A stretch of DNA of 64,000 nucleotides from Trichormus sp. NMC-1 (GCF_001858025.1 NZ_LZQD01000007.1:1-64000), one strand, 5' to 3'; positions 46,965 to 55,890 are shown, numbered from the stretch's first letter. Numbers and translations: made by a program. The notes: generated from the sequence alone by a model not told the origin.

Positions 46965-47672
46965 TCAGAATAATTCTAAAGGAATTTGCGAGAACTTTGT
47001 CACATACATAAAGTTAGGATCTACATCTGTGGTTTGTCTATTTAACCCACAAACGTTGAAATTAGCAGCCCTGGCCGCAGCTAACTCTTTGGAAGAGTCA
47101 GACAGGAACAAAATTTCCTGCGGGAGGACAAGTAATTCATCTGCAATGGTAAGGTAGGACTGACTCTCTGTCTTGTTGCCTGTAGTTGTATCGAAGTACA
47201 TGGAGAATAATGGAGTTAAATCCCCCATTAAAGTGTTTTTAAACAATAGTTTCTGAGCAGCAACAGAACCGGAAGAATAGATAGCTAGTTTTAAACCCGC
47301 AGCATACCAATGTTGAAGACATTCAACAGCGTCAGGATACACATGAGCCTTTAGCTCACCGCTGTCATACCCTTCTTGCCAGATTAAACCTTGCAGGGTT
47401 TTTAATGGAGTAATTTTGCGATCTTCAGTGTGCCAAATCATCAAGTTACTCAGGCAGCTTTCCACATCAAGATTTGATTGGCCACTGATTTCTCTGACTT
47501 GTTGCAGGATATCCTGAATAATCGGCAATTCTAAGTGATTATGTACCCAGCCTGATAAATGTTTTGCAGAATACGGAAAAAGAACTTCATGCACAAAACT
47601 AATATCGGTTGTCGTACCCTCAATATCGGTCAGAATAATTTTAAGTCGGTTGCCTTGGTAAGTAACTGTCAT
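46965..47672 (-). CDS. mtnC: Enolase-phosphatase E1 (MtnC)
   Basis: A 235-residue HAD-superfamily enzyme of methionine salvage that enolises and dephosphorylates 2,3-diketo-5-methylthiopentyl-1-phosphate. The HAD nucleophile loop is LTDIEGTTTDISFVHEVLFPYS (D16, E18). SGSVAAQKLLF and DSSKELAAARAANF mark motifs II and III. With mtnB and mtnD upstream on the strand it forms part of the pathway, although a 296-base spacer separates it from mtnB. mtnA is not in the window. Confidence 0.95.
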   Translation of the reverse strand: MTVTYQGNRLKIILTDIEGTTTDISFVHEVLFPYSAKHLSGWVHNHLELPIIQDILQQVREISGQSNLDVESCLSNLMIWHTEDRKITPLKTLQGLIWQEGYDSGELKAHVYPDAVECLQHWYAAGLKLAIYSSGSVAAQKLLFKNTLMGDLTPLFSMYFDTTTGNKTESQSYLTIADELLVLPQEILFLSDSSKELAAARAANFNVCGLNRQTTDVDPNFMYVTKFSQIPLELF

Positions 47673-47968
47673 AGCTGGGAAACTTTATTGCAGTCAAATC
47701 ACGATTGAAATACTTTACTCGTTTTATTTCTCACCTAAGCTGTTACGCAGCTAAATTTAATAACTCTCACTCGGAAAAAGATTCTTGGTATGGGAAAGTC
47801 AGGTATATGGCGAATTAACGCCCTCAAATCCATAAGCTTGTGATGGATAAATAAGCTGTTGGACATTTAACTTGCATATTACTTAGAACTAAAACTCTTG
47901 TGGGGTGGGCAGGATGCCCGCCCTAATTATGTAAATTAAAGGTTTATCAACGTAAGACTACCGATAAT
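47673..47968. other. Spacer between mtnC and mtnB
   Basis: 296 bases. A G-rich/C-rich palindrome (GGGTGGGCA, GGA, TGCCCGCCC) at 47903-47923 is a dispersed Nostoc-type repeat. No gene seen. Confidence 0.5.
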
Positions 47969-48613
47969 TTAACCAAGTTCCATGCCAATTTTTTGACCAG
48001 CTACCATGTAGCGAAAAATATACTCCGCTATCTCCAGATAGTTGCTCACACCTTCTAGTGAAGAAGCCCATACAGTAACTCCGTGGTCGCGAATGAGCAG
48101 AACTGGCACCTGGGGCATTGTGGTCTTAAAGCGAGCATAAATCTCATCGGCAATCTGGGATACTTCTAGATGATTGGCAAAAATCGGTATTACCACCTGT
48201 GGGTTTTCTTCCCAAACTCCTAGACCTTTAAGCATTTCCAGAGGCGGCAAAGGCAGAGCATCACCGATTATAAAGCGAGAAACCAAGTTGTTCTCAATGG
48301 AATGGACGTGGTAGCAGGCTTGGGCATCTGGAAATAGGCTGTAGATTGCTGCGTGAATGCTCGTCTCAGCTGATGGGCGTTTTTGAGGATGAGACTGCGT
48401 AGGGGCGAGGTACGCCTCGCTCTTACAGGTATCCAAATTCATAAGCACAAAATCATCAGTGATTAGCTGGCCTTTGGGGCATCCACTGGCCGTAATCCAG
48501 AAGCTACCATCCGGCATTCTTGCCGAAAGATTGCCAGCTGTGCCTATCATCCAGCCCATCTGATAGAACTGACGGGCAGCAGCGATGAGAGTAGGGCGCG
48601 GATCACTACTCAT
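47969..48613 (-). CDS. mtnB: Methylthioribulose-1-phosphate dehydratase MtnB
   Basis: A 214-residue class II aldolase-fold, zinc-dependent dehydratase of methionine salvage. Metal-binding histidines include HVH (residues 102-104) in ACYHVHSIENN and a later RDHGVTVW histidine. GTAGNLSARMPDGSFWITASGCPKGQL is the family N-terminal pattern. The segment residues 62-74 (TCKSEAYLAPTQS) is longer than usual and is coded by a 28-base palindromic repeat (48399-48426). The gene overlaps mtnD by four bases (ATGA), so the two are translationally coupled. Confidence 0.93.
   Translation of the reverse strand: MSSDPRPTLIAAARQFYQMGWMIGTAGNLSARMPDGSFWITASGCPKGQLITDDFVLMNLDTCKSEAYLAPTQSHPQKRPSAETSIHAAIYSLFPDAQACYHVHSIENNLVSRFIIGDALPLPPLEMLKGLGVWEENPQVVIPIFANHLEVSQIADEIYARFKTTMPQVPVLLIRDHGVTVWASSLEGVSNYLEIAEYIFRYMVAGQKIGMELG
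48399..48426 (-). repeat. Palindromic repeat inserted in frame inside mtnB
   Basis: GTAGGGGCGAGG-TACG-CCTCGCTCTTAC is a 28-base imperfect palindrome (10 of 12 arm bases pair). It encodes part of residues 63-72 of MtnB on the minus strand. Similar GTAGGGGCGAGGTACG motifs occur as dispersed repeats in Nostocales. It lies in a surface-loop position relative to the family, so the enzyme may still work. Confidence 0.65.
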
Positions 48614-49200
48614 AGGATTTGGGATTGTAGTATAGATTGCGAGCGCAAATCTACTGAAGCGGGGCGCAAGCGAATTTCCGTATCAGTGTACTCAGGTACC
48701 CAGCCCTCTCTACTTGTGAAGTAGCGCACAGCTTTAATCTGCCGTAATGCTGTTAGATAAAACCAGTGTTCGGTGCCAGCAGGCACGTTGATATAATCCT
48801 CAGGCTGCACCGTCAGTTCTACCTGGCTACCGTCAGGACGCACAAACCCAAAGATGCCCTCACCGGCAATGATGTAACGCACTTCGTCATCGGCGTGAGT
48901 ATGGACTCGATCAAATTTGGACAGCATAGTGTCAAGATTGGGGACGCTGGGATGCAGCGCAATCAGGTCGCGCTCCTGATAGCCAGCATTTGTGGCCAAC
49001 TGCTGGAAGTAGATGTCAAGTGCTTTCAGTACCTGCTCTTTTTCGACATCACTAAGCATATCCTGAGCCAGCAAGGCTCTCAGTTCCGGATCTCGCCCTA
49101 TCTGCCAGCAATTGATCTGGACATTCAGAGGAGCAAGCTCACGTACAATGTCACTCAGTTGAGTGTATGTAGTACCGTCTTCAAGTCGCAAGATAGCCAT
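48610..49200 (-). CDS. mtnD: Acireductone dioxygenase MtnD
   Basis: A 196-residue cupin. It oxidises acireductone in methionine salvage, with Fe2+ or Ni2+. Metal motif: VHTHADDEVRYIIAGEGIFGF (HxH and E), and the last histidine in GTEHWFYL. The N-terminus MAILRLEDGTTYTQLSDI is typical. It is the first gene of the mtnD-mtnB pair and overlaps mtnB by four bases. Confidence 0.95.
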   Translation of the reverse strand: MAILRLEDGTTYTQLSDIVRELAPLNVQINCWQIGRDPELRALLAQDMLSDVEKEQVLKALDIYFQQLATNAGYQERDLIALHPSVPNLDTMLSKFDRVHTHADDEVRYIIAGEGIFGFVRPDGSQVELTVQPEDYINVPAGTEHWFYLTALRQIKAVRYFTSREGWVPEYTDTEIRLRPASVDLRSQSILQSQIL

Positions 49201-49297
49201 AGGAAACTTCCGTTGTTATAATTTCTGCATTGCTCATGTTTCTGCAACAATCTTTATCATGCCCAATTCCGTTTTACAAGTCATCGATAATACTTTT

Positions 49298-49329
49298 AAT
49301 GCTAATTATTTCTTTTAGCATTAATGCTA
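49298..49329. promoter_or_regulatory. Dyad upstream of mtnD
   Basis: AATGCTAA (49298-49305) pairs with TTAGCATT (49315-49322), and the sequence TAGCATTAATGCTA (49316-49329) is a perfect 14-base palindrome. It lies about 100-130 bases upstream of the mtnD start on the minus strand and could be an operator or leader stem-loop. SAM riboswitch features were not seen. Confidence 0.3.
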
Positions 49330-49352
49330 TGGTTAGCTCCATAATCAAGTCC

Positions 49353-49751
49353 CTGTTAAGTAGGTTGGCGTTAAAAATTGTCGTTACGGATTTTACTTAA
49401 GGCTTCACCTACAGTTAATCCTCGTCGCAACCGCACATATTCAGTTGTCATTACCCGCCCAGCAGTGCCTTCTGCATAGCCGAGAATCGTTGCTGTTGCT
49501 TGTCTTTGTTCTGGACTGAGTTGTTGTAATAGCCGTTTAACTACTCCTGCTGGTAGTTCATCAAATAATTCTGCTCTTTCATCAGGACTCATTTCTTCCA
49601 CTAGATGTACCACTTGGACATCATGGAGAGAATTAATTAGTTCTTCTTGTACTTCTGTAGGTAGATATTCAAAGACATCTATTGCTTGATCTTTGTTGAG
49701 TAACCGGAAAGCGATCGCTCGCTGTTTTCGGTTTTTTTCCGTTCACCTACT
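49353..49751. mobile_element. MITE-like element carrying a captured mgtE fragment
   Basis: Left boundary TTAAGTAGGTTGGCG at about 49353, right boundary CACCTACTTAG at about 49741-49751. The two are inverted repeats over TAAGTAGGT (9 bases exactly) and share further C, G and A-tract positions. Each is bordered by a TA, as in IS630/mariner target duplications. The central 49387-49726 is copied from mgtE. It has no transposase, so it would move only with help in trans. Confidence 0.6.
49387..49726 (-). pseudogene. Partial mgtE copy (340 bases, identical by eye)
   Basis: It matches 46139-46478 of mgtE with an offset of 3248 bases and no difference seen by eye. It encodes mgtE residues about 40-153, i.e. 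most of the MgtE_N domain, in the same orientation but without the start, the CBS domains or the membrane part. It cannot be a functional transporter. Identity at this level implies a recent copying event or ongoing gene conversion with mgtE. Confidence 0.9.
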
Positions 49752-50007
49752 TAGTTGATGTTATTACTCCTATAATTCAGACTTATTAGCTCCAAGAAGT
49801 TCAATAGTCACAGGTAATTAGTTGTATTTTATTAAATTTAGTCTTGCCTATGATTGCATGGATAGGATCACTCTCTTTATCTTTATAAATAGCAACTTCA
49901 ATTAATTTTTATTTTCACTGTGACGCTGTAGAAAGCTGTAAAAGACGCTTCGCTGTTGACCATCTGTATCATCCCACACAGCACCTGCAACACTACACCC
50001 CCCAGCT

Positions 50008-50496
50008 TCACACCTCTGGTAAACTATCAAATACCTGCTTAACTAACTCCTTAGTCTTATCTTCCAAATTCTGCCAATCCACTTCTCCCGATTCATCGAT
50101 TAAACTAGTGTCAATATCCACTGCGGAATTTTCACAACCGTAATTTAAAAAACATACTTGGTAACAAATATTCCACAAATCTACATTAATTTGCTGCTCT
50201 TGACGTTGCAAGCGCAGATGGTATCCTGGATGGGGCATAGGCAAATGAGTCAGAGTCTCCTTAATTTCCTCTACCTGTTCCGGTGTAGCAGTTTCCATAG
50301 CTGTCAACAACTGATTTATCAAAGCTTTTGTTTCATCAGTAATGTTAGATGGCCAAATCAGCACATCATGGTAAGTTCCTTTCCAGGAAGATGTATCTAG
50401 ATGCTTGCGAATATTATCGACAACGCGAATAAAAGCAGGTTGCATGAGGATTTCAGCTTGCTGCCATGTAGTGTAGTTTGTTATCTTAGGTGGCAT
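50008..50496 (-). CDS. Conserved hypothetical protein
   Basis: A 162-residue soluble protein: MPPKITNYTTWQQAEILMQPAFIRVVDNIRKHLDTSSWKGTYHDVLIWPSN..., with a helix-rich pattern and two acidic segments. Cysteines at YQVCFLNYGCENS could form a redox or metal site. No known family recognised. The length and codon use look normal for a real gene. Confidence 0.6.
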   Translation of the reverse strand: MPPKITNYTTWQQAEILMQPAFIRVVDNIRKHLDTSSWKGTYHDVLIWPSNITDETKALINQLLTAMETATPEQVEEIKETLTHLPMPHPGYHLRLQRQEQQINVDLWNICYQVCFLNYGCENSAVDIDTSLIDESGEVDWQNLEDKTKELVKQVFDSLPEV

Positions 50497-50661
50497 TGCT
50501 AATTAACAGAGATACTAAACAAAAAGTAAAAATTTGTTGGTTTTCTTCAAGAACTGTGTTGTTAGTCTAAATCTTTTCTCAAGATAGCGGATTTCCTAGA
50601 AGAAAATTTGGAGATATTGACTACCATCTGGAAAATTAGGTGTTAAAACTGGGGAGGGAAT

Positions 50662-52560
50662 ATGATAGGCAAATTATTAGACCATCGATACCAAGTCATA
50701 CGCATTTTGGCAACTGGAGGATTTGGTCAAACTTATATTGCCCAAGATACCAGACGGCCTGGTCATCCCATCTGCGTTGTCAAACACCTCAAACCTAACA
50801 GCACTGACCCCACAATTTTTGAAACTGCTAAACGGCTATTCAACAGCGAAGCCGAAACTTTAGAAAAACTGGGTAATCATGACCAAATACCCCGACTGCT
50901 GGCTTATTTTGACGAAAATCAAGAATTTTTCTTAGTTCAAGAATATATTGACGGACATACCCTGAATGAGGAACTCATACCCGGCCAACCTTGGAGTGAA
51001 AGCCAGGTTATGCAACTGTTGCTAGAAGTTTTGGGTATTTTGGAGTTTGTCCATCAAGAAGGTGTAATTCACCGCGACATCAAGCCAGATAATATCATCC
51101 GTCGCACTGCTGACTATAGACTAGTTTTAGTAGATTTTGGGGCAGTCAAACAATTAAGCTCTACATTAGTTACCGCTGGGGGACAACTCACAGCTACAGT
51201 AGCTATTGGTACACCTGGCTATATGCCTACTGAACAAGGACAAGGTAAACCCCGTCCTAATAGTGATGTTTATGCCCTTGGTATTATTGCTATTCAAGCA
51301 TTAACAGGAGTCCCAGCCAAGCAATTACAAGAAGATCCGAATACAGGTGAAATCCTCTGGCAACATTTTATTCCTGTTAATTACCGCTTGGCAGAAATCC
51401 TCAGTAAGATGGTGCGTTATCACTTCAAAGACCGCTACCAAACTGCTACGGAAACATTGCAAGCCTGTAGAGAGTTGCTCAATCTTACTTCTGTATCTTT
51501 CATACATTCAGAGTCTCCCAAACAAATTAGCTACCAACCCCCCAAACCTCTGTCTCAAGTATTTTCACAGCAGCATACAGTGGCTATTGCTCCCGCTAAT
51601 CCAGTGGTTAGCAAACCGGTTCATAACGACTCTTCTAGCCAACCAGATCCATTACCTTTATTAATTGGCATCCTATTAGCAGGTGGTGCAGCTGCTTTGG
51701 TCACAAATTTGTATCCCAATGTGAAAAATATAGCTGCTAATTGGACAGGGAACAACAGCACATCAGCTAAAAACTGCTCGGCCATGGTGGCGGCTAATTC
51801 TAATATCCGTTCTGAACCAAGTGCGATTAATTCTGATAATATTTTGAAAACTGTGGGTGAGGACAGTGGCTTTGATGTGACTGGTAAGCGGACAAAACGA
51901 GGTTGGATACAAGTTAAGCTCAAATCAGGACGTTTGGCTTGGGCGCACTCGGATGTGATCACCAATGAAGATCTATGGATTGCTTGCTTACGGGATCAAG
52001 GGGTTTCTATTCAAACTGTAGAAGATAGTCCCTTAATTGCATCTCGACCAATTCCCAAACCTCAACCAAAACCTATTCCTGTAGTGACTCCTGCGCCAGA
52101 AACTTCCGCACAATCAACTTCTGAACCGGAAACAGCCAGTGCTAATGCGGATCAGGAGAAAATTGTCGAAAAAGCCAGACAGAAGTTTGAGTCAGGAGAT
52201 TTGCCCGGTGCGATCGCTATACTCAGATCAATTCCTGCTAATGCTGCTTCAGGAATCAAAGAAACAGTCCAGACAATTAATCAATGGCAACAAGATTGGG
52301 CAAAAGCAGAAGCACTAGCTAATGAAATTAATCAAGCTATTGATAATGGCCAATGGGATAAAGTTCTAGCTTATCGAGATCATCCAGAAAAGTTACCCAA
52401 TATCAAATACTGGCAAGATAAATTAGAACCCATGTTTAAACAAGCCGCAGAAAATGTCGCTAAACAGGCTCTGACTAAGAAAAATAACCAAAGTAATCAA
52501 ACTACTTCCCCAGAAAAACCAGCTAAGACTAACACACCAACCACAGCAGGGGAAAATTAA
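50662..52560 (+). CDS. Ser/Thr protein kinase with SH3-like domain
   Basis: A 632-residue membrane kinase. Kinase domain about 10-280: ATGGFGQTYIAQD, VVKHLKP (Lys), IHRDIKPDNIIRR (catalytic), VDFGAVKQL (Asp-Phe-Gly) and IGTPGYMPTEQ (activation loop). A single membrane span is at about 331-350 (PLPLLIGILLAGGAAALVTNLYP). A C-terminal SH3b-like segment (CSAMVAANSNIRSEPSA...ILKTVGEDSGFDVTGKR...GWIQVKLKSGRLAWAHSDVI) lies outside the cytoplasm, and a helical tail with a Lys/Gln-rich end follows. The extracytoplasmic SH3 might sense peptidoglycan. Target unknown. Confidence 0.92.
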   Translation: MIGKLLDHRYQVIRILATGGFGQTYIAQDTRRPGHPICVVKHLKPNSTDPTIFETAKRLFNSEAETLEKLGNHDQIPRLLAYFDENQEFFLVQEYIDGHTLNEELIPGQPWSESQVMQLLLEVLGILEFVHQEGVIHRDIKPDNIIRRTADYRLVLVDFGAVKQLSSTLVTAGGQLTATVAIGTPGYMPTEQGQGKPRPNSDVYALGIIAIQALTGVPAKQLQEDPNTGEILWQHFIPVNYRLAEILSKMVRYHFKDRYQTATETLQACRELLNLTSVSFIHSESPKQISYQPPKPLSQVFSQQHTVAIAPANPVVSKPVHNDSSSQPDPLPLLIGILLAGGAAALVTNLYPNVKNIAANWTGNNSTSAKNCSAMVAANSNIRSEPSAINSDNILKTVGEDSGFDVTGKRTKRGWIQVKLKSGRLAWAHSDVITNEDLWIACLRDQGVSIQTVEDSPLIASRPIPKPQPKPIPVVTPAPETSAQSTSEPETASANADQEKIVEKARQKFESGDLPGAIAILRSIPANAASGIKETVQTINQWQQDWAKAEALANEINQAIDNGQWDKVLAYRDHPEKLPNIKYWQDKLEPMFKQAAENVAKQALTKKNNQSNQTTSPEKPAKTNTPTTAGEN

Positions 52561-52784
52561 AAATTACAAATTACAAATTAAAAAAGCAGATTACACAAGC
52601 TTTTTAGGAATTTTTAATGGCTCAGTTATTTCTGTCAGCCTATACTAGTACAGCTTCGACAAATTTCAAAACCCAAAAATATGGGCGGGTTGACAAAATA
52701 TCTACTATCTACAGATATTTTGTCTAAAGCCGCTTTTAGCTGATGGTTATAAAATGCAACTTTCAGTTTTGAATTTTAAATTTT

Positions 52785-53438
52785 TCAGTGTAGTTCGTCG
52801 TATTCTGCTGTTTCCATTCGTCTAGCTTCTGTGCGGGTGGAAGGTAAAAACTCAGCCCGTCGAACAGTCGCTAAGGGTGGTGTAGGTCCGTTGTAAGGGT
52901 GAATTACCTGCACAGTGCGGGTAGGACGATGCTGTTTTGGAGAAAACAAAGCCAAGACACCAGCAACCACAACGCCACCACCAATAGTTAGTGTCGCCCC
53001 ACCAACGGCCCAAACTATGGGTGAAGACCACCAAGGATTTTGTTCAGGTGGTAGTGCAGCTACTTTTTGTTGATTAAACTGTTGGGCTGATTCCCACTGC
53101 TTCTGGGTTAAATTTTGGGCTTGCAGCTGAAGTTGTTGGTTTTGCAACACTAACTGTTGGTTGTCGCTTTTCAACTTCTCCATTTGCATATTCAGCTTTT
53201 CCATTTCTAGACGCTGGTCAGAATTGGGAGCAATAGGTTGTTGATTGGGATATACTGGTTGCCCGTAAGGCGGATACTGCATCGGTTGCTGCATTAACTG
53301 AGGCGCTACAAACGTGGTGGGCATTTGTGGGGCAGCAGCGAAGTTAGATTGTATAGGGGTATTTGTTCCTTTTAGTAATAGGAGAGCCGCCAGACCAGCT
53401 ACAGCAACTCCGCCGATAAATGCCATACTTTCACTCAT
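52785..53438 (-). CDS. Membrane protein, coiled-coil, hypothetical
   Basis: A 217-residue protein with an N-terminal span (MAFIGGVAVAGLAALLLLKG), a Pro/Gln-rich region, a coiled coil (RLEMEKLNMQMEKLKSDNQQLVLQNQQLQLQAQNL) at about 80-115, and a second span (WAVGGATLTIGGGVVVAGVLALF) near 142-165, then a basic tail. It is similar in layout to small cyanobacterial proteins annotated as heterocyst- or filament-related, but that link is unproven. Function unknown. Confidence 0.65.
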   Translation of the reverse strand: MSESMAFIGGVAVAGLAALLLLKGTNTPIQSNFAAAPQMPTTFVAPQLMQQPMQYPPYGQPVYPNQQPIAPNSDQRLEMEKLNMQMEKLKSDNQQLVLQNQQLQLQAQNLTQKQWESAQQFNQQKVAALPPEQNPWWSSPIVWAVGGATLTIGGGVVVAGVLALFSPKQHRPTRTVQVIHPYNGPTPPLATVRRAEFLPSTRTEARRMETAEYDELH

Positions 53439-53678
53439 CGCTTTTACCCCTTAACCACGACGGCAGCATAAGTTAACTTTGACTGACTTACTCTCACACT
53501 CATAATTGATTGCCTATTTCAACTTATATAAGACTCAAACTATAAGCAAATTGATCAGGTAGTTTTTTTAAACCTGGGATGTGCTGTTAACATTCAAGAC
53601 TATATCAGTCAAATTGTCCACTAATGGATGATAAAAAAACTACCCTGTTATACTTTTTAATCTACTTTCCCCAAATCA

Positions 53679-54482
53679 TCAAGAGGTAGTTTTGATAGCT
53701 GTCTTCAGATTTTGGCAAAATTGAGCGATCGCACTGAGTCCCTCTTCCGGTGTCCCATCTGCTAATCGCTTGACAATAGCACTACCGACAATTGCGGCAT
53801 CTGCGCCCCATTCCCGCACTTGACGAGCTTGTTCAATGTCAGAAATACCAAAGCCTACGCCGATAGGTTTATCTGTAACGTTGCGAATTTGTGTGAGTAA
53901 ATCGGAAACTCGGCTTTCCATTTGCGATCGCATTCCTGTTACCCCAGTCACACTGACCAAATAGATAAATCCTTGAGAAGCACGAGCGATCGCTTCTATC
54001 CTCTGGGCAGAACTTGTGGGAGCCACCAACAAAGTTAAATCTATTCCCACCTCACTCGCTGGTTGCAACAACCCTCCTGCCTCTTCTAAAGGTAAATCAG
54101 GAACTACTAAACCCGCTACACCAGCCGCCTTAATTTGCTGGAGAAACTTTTCAATTCCTCGATGTAAAATTGGGTTGTAATAGGTAAATAAAATAATTGG
54201 TGCTTTTAAGCTGGGAGTAGTTGCTTGTAGCATTTCCAGCACCTGATCCAATGTAGTCCCCCGTTCCAAAGCGCGGGTAGCTGCTGCTTGAATCACAGGC
54301 CCATCTGCCAAAGGGTCAGAATAGGGAACACCTAACTCAATAATATCCGCTCCAGAGCGATCTAAAAGTTCCAAAGCCTTAGCTGTGGTTTCTAAATCTG
54401 GATCACCGGCAGTAATAAACGGAATCAGAGCGCACTCTTGATTCCGTCTCAGGGTTTCAAAACAATGGGAAATTGCAGTCAT
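53679..54482 (-). CDS. trpA: Tryptophan synthase alpha chain TrpA
   Basis: A 267-residue TIM-barrel enzyme. It cleaves indole-3-glycerol phosphate to indole for the beta subunit. Catalytic Glu49 ([13 protein letters not shown]) and Asp60 (PLADGP) are in place, with [10 protein letters not shown] and GVGFGIS typical. Length is normal. The trpA-DUF3007-ndhL order downstream on the minus strand is conserved in cyanobacteria. Confidence 0.96.
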   Translation of the reverse strand: MTAISHCFETLRRNQECALIPFITAGDPDLETTAKALELLDRSGADIIELGVPYSDPLADGPVIQAAATRALERGTTLDQVLEMLQATTPSLKAPIILFTYYNPILHRGIEKFLQQIKAAGVAGLVVPDLPLEEAGGLLQPASEVGIDLTLLVAPTSSAQRIEAIARASQGFIYLVSVTGVTGMRSQMESRVSDLLTQIRNVTDKPIGVGFGISDIEQARQVREWGADAAIVGSAIVKRLADGTPEEGLSAIAQFCQNLKTAIKTTS

Positions 54483-54493
54483 TGGTCAGAAGA

Positions 54494-54638
54494 AGGGAAT
54501 TGGGAATTGGGAATCGGGAATTGGGAATTGGGAATTGGGAATAGTTAGAAGGTTATTCTCCGCGTCCCCGTGTCTCCCCATCTCCGCGTCTCCCCATCTT
54601 CCCATTTTCCCTGTCACCTGTCACCTGTACCCTGTTAC
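54494..54638. repeat. Tandem repeats between trpA and the DUF3007 gene
   Basis: First, about six copies of GGGAATT (54494-54541). Second, a C-rich array of CCGCGTC/TCTCCCC units (54558-54605), and third, CTGTCAC copies (54611-54635). They lie between two same-strand genes. This is the STRR type of repeat. Confidence 0.8.
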
Positions 54639-54938
54639 CTAATTTCCTGATTCTATTTCAGCTTGAATTTTTGCTAATTCTTCAGGAGTTAGTTCATCTA
54701 GTCGCTTTTGCAGGAAAGCTTTTTCATACTCTTCCCGTTGTTGATGGTAGGTCATTTTTTTACTACCTGCTCGGAAAAGATATGTGGCTAACCAGCCTAT
54801 TAAGCCAACAACCAGTAAGAATTGGCTCCAAATACCAGCATTCTGACCGTCTAAACCGATTAGCTGCAATCCTGCATAAGCCAAGCCACCAGCCACAAAA
54901 ACACCCAAGCCAATTCCGATTGCATCAATGCGTCGCAT
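54639..54938 (-). CDS. DUF3007 family membrane protein
   Basis: A 99-residue protein with two spans (about 7-27 [20 protein letters not shown] and about 37-57 [18 protein letters not shown]), then a conserved cytoplasmic helix [33 protein letters not shown]. This is the DUF3007 family of cyanobacteria and plastids, linked by position to ndhL and probably to NDH-1 biogenesis or regulation. It begins 25 bases before ndhL ends in the same direction. Confidence 0.85.
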   Translation of the reverse strand: MRRIDAIGIGLGVFVAGGLAYAGLQLIGLDGQNAGIWSQFLLVVGLIGWLATYLFRAGSKKMTYHQQREEYEKAFLQKRLDELTPEELAKIQAEIESGN

Positions 54939-54963
54939 GAGAATGATGACCTACCAATCTAAA

Positions 54964-55173
54964 TTAAACAATTTGTCTACGCCGGGGTCGCAAATTCACA
55001 ATCGGGGAGAGCAGTAACAAACCCGGAAAGAAGAAGAACACTAAAAAGTACATAAACCCACGCTCTACAGAGCTTGCTGTGTACCAACGCAGCTTTAGAT
55101 AAAGCATTACAACCATTGGTACTACCAGAAGATAAGCTCCGGCCAAAATCAGATACAGTAGCGCTACAACCAT
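54964..55173 (-). CDS. ndhL: NDH-1 subunit NdhL
   Basis: A 69-residue membrane protein with two spans ([22 protein letters not shown] and [20 protein letters not shown]) and a basic C-terminus ([10 protein letters not shown]). This is NdhL, a cyanobacterium/plastid-specific subunit of the NAD(P)H-quinone oxidoreductase-like complex, needed for cyclic electron flow and CO2 uptake. Its location with trpA and DUF3007 is the usual one. Confidence 0.93.
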   Translation of the reverse strand: MVVALLYLILAGAYLLVVPMVVMLYLKLRWYTASSVERGFMYFLVFFFFPGLLLLSPIVNLRPRRRQIV

Positions 55174-55521
55174 AATTCTTTGTCGGATTATATGAGACTA
55201 TTTGGTGCGTCCACTCCTCATGATATGCTGAATGGCTGAAGCAAGGGAAGTATCATTCTTGGGTTTTGCCAGGAAAGCAAATAAATTTTCCAAGTACTTG
55301 TCATAATTGGAAAAAACAGCTAAGATTATGATATAATGTGATTTCGCAATCAAACGCGGCTGAGTAGCTAAGTTAAAAAACTCATAACATGAGTAGTTAA
55401 TTTAGGTGCTAAATAAAAAAAGTAGTATTTGAAAAAAACTTTTAAAACTACTTGCACAAAAGACGCAATTGATGGTGGAATAGATGAGGAGGTTTTTTTA
55501 CCTCCAGATTCAGAAACCCTT
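55174..55521. other. Spacer upstream of tRNA-Leu
   Basis: 348 bases. A short hairpin GGAGGT-TTTTTT-ACCTCC at 55488-55505 lies just before the tRNA. It may act as an antiterminator or terminator. No gene was seen. Confidence 0.4.
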
Positions 55522-55890
55522 GGGGGTGTGGCGGAATGGTAGACGCTACGGACTTAGAAAACTGAGCCTTGATAGAGAAATCTTTCAAGTGGAAGCTCTC
55601 AAATTCAGGGAAACCTAAATCTGTTTACAGATATGGCAATCCTGAGCCAAGCCCAGAAAATTTATAGTTGAGATTTTATTTTGGAGTTAAATCTAAAATT
55701 CTAAATCCAAAATTCGGGGAAGGTGCAGAGACTCGACGGGAGCTACCCTAACGTAAAGCCGAGGGTAAAGGGAGAGTCCAATTCTTAAAGCCTAAAGTTG
55801 CTCAAGTAACAAGGCAGCAGTGAAAGCTGCGGAAGAATGAAAATCCGTTGACCTTAAACGGTCGTGGGGGTTCAAGTCCCCCCACCCCCA
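55522..55890 (+). tRNA. trnL-UAA: tRNA-Leu(UAA), split by a group I intron
   Basis: Exon 1 is 55522-55555 and exon 2 is 55840-55890 (34 + 51 = 85 bases). The acceptor stem GGGGGTG pairs with CACCCCC, and the discriminator base is A at 55890; CCA is not encoded. The anticodon stem ACGGA/TCCGT brackets loop C-U-U|A-A-A-A, giving anticodon UAA with the intron after U34, as in other cyanobacteria. The long variable arm fits tRNA-Leu. It decodes UUA. Confidence 0.95.
55556..55839 (+). other. Group I intron in tRNA-Leu(UAA)
   Basis: A 284-base self-splicing intron with the conserved start AGAAAACTGAGCC and cores such as AATCCTGAGCCAAGCCC (P4/P5 region), GGTGCAGAGACTCGACGGG (P7 region) and terminal G. 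P6b (about 55652-55725) is expanded by AT-rich heptamer-like repeats (AAATCTA and related). No homing endonuclease is encoded. This intron is an established phylogenetic marker, and P6b repeat variation is known in Nostoc. Confidence 0.9.

Noticed and set aside
49371-49613. An 80-residue MgtE-like protein
   Set aside because: It is only part of the copied mgtE fragment and lacks CBS and membrane domains. Listed as a pseudogene.
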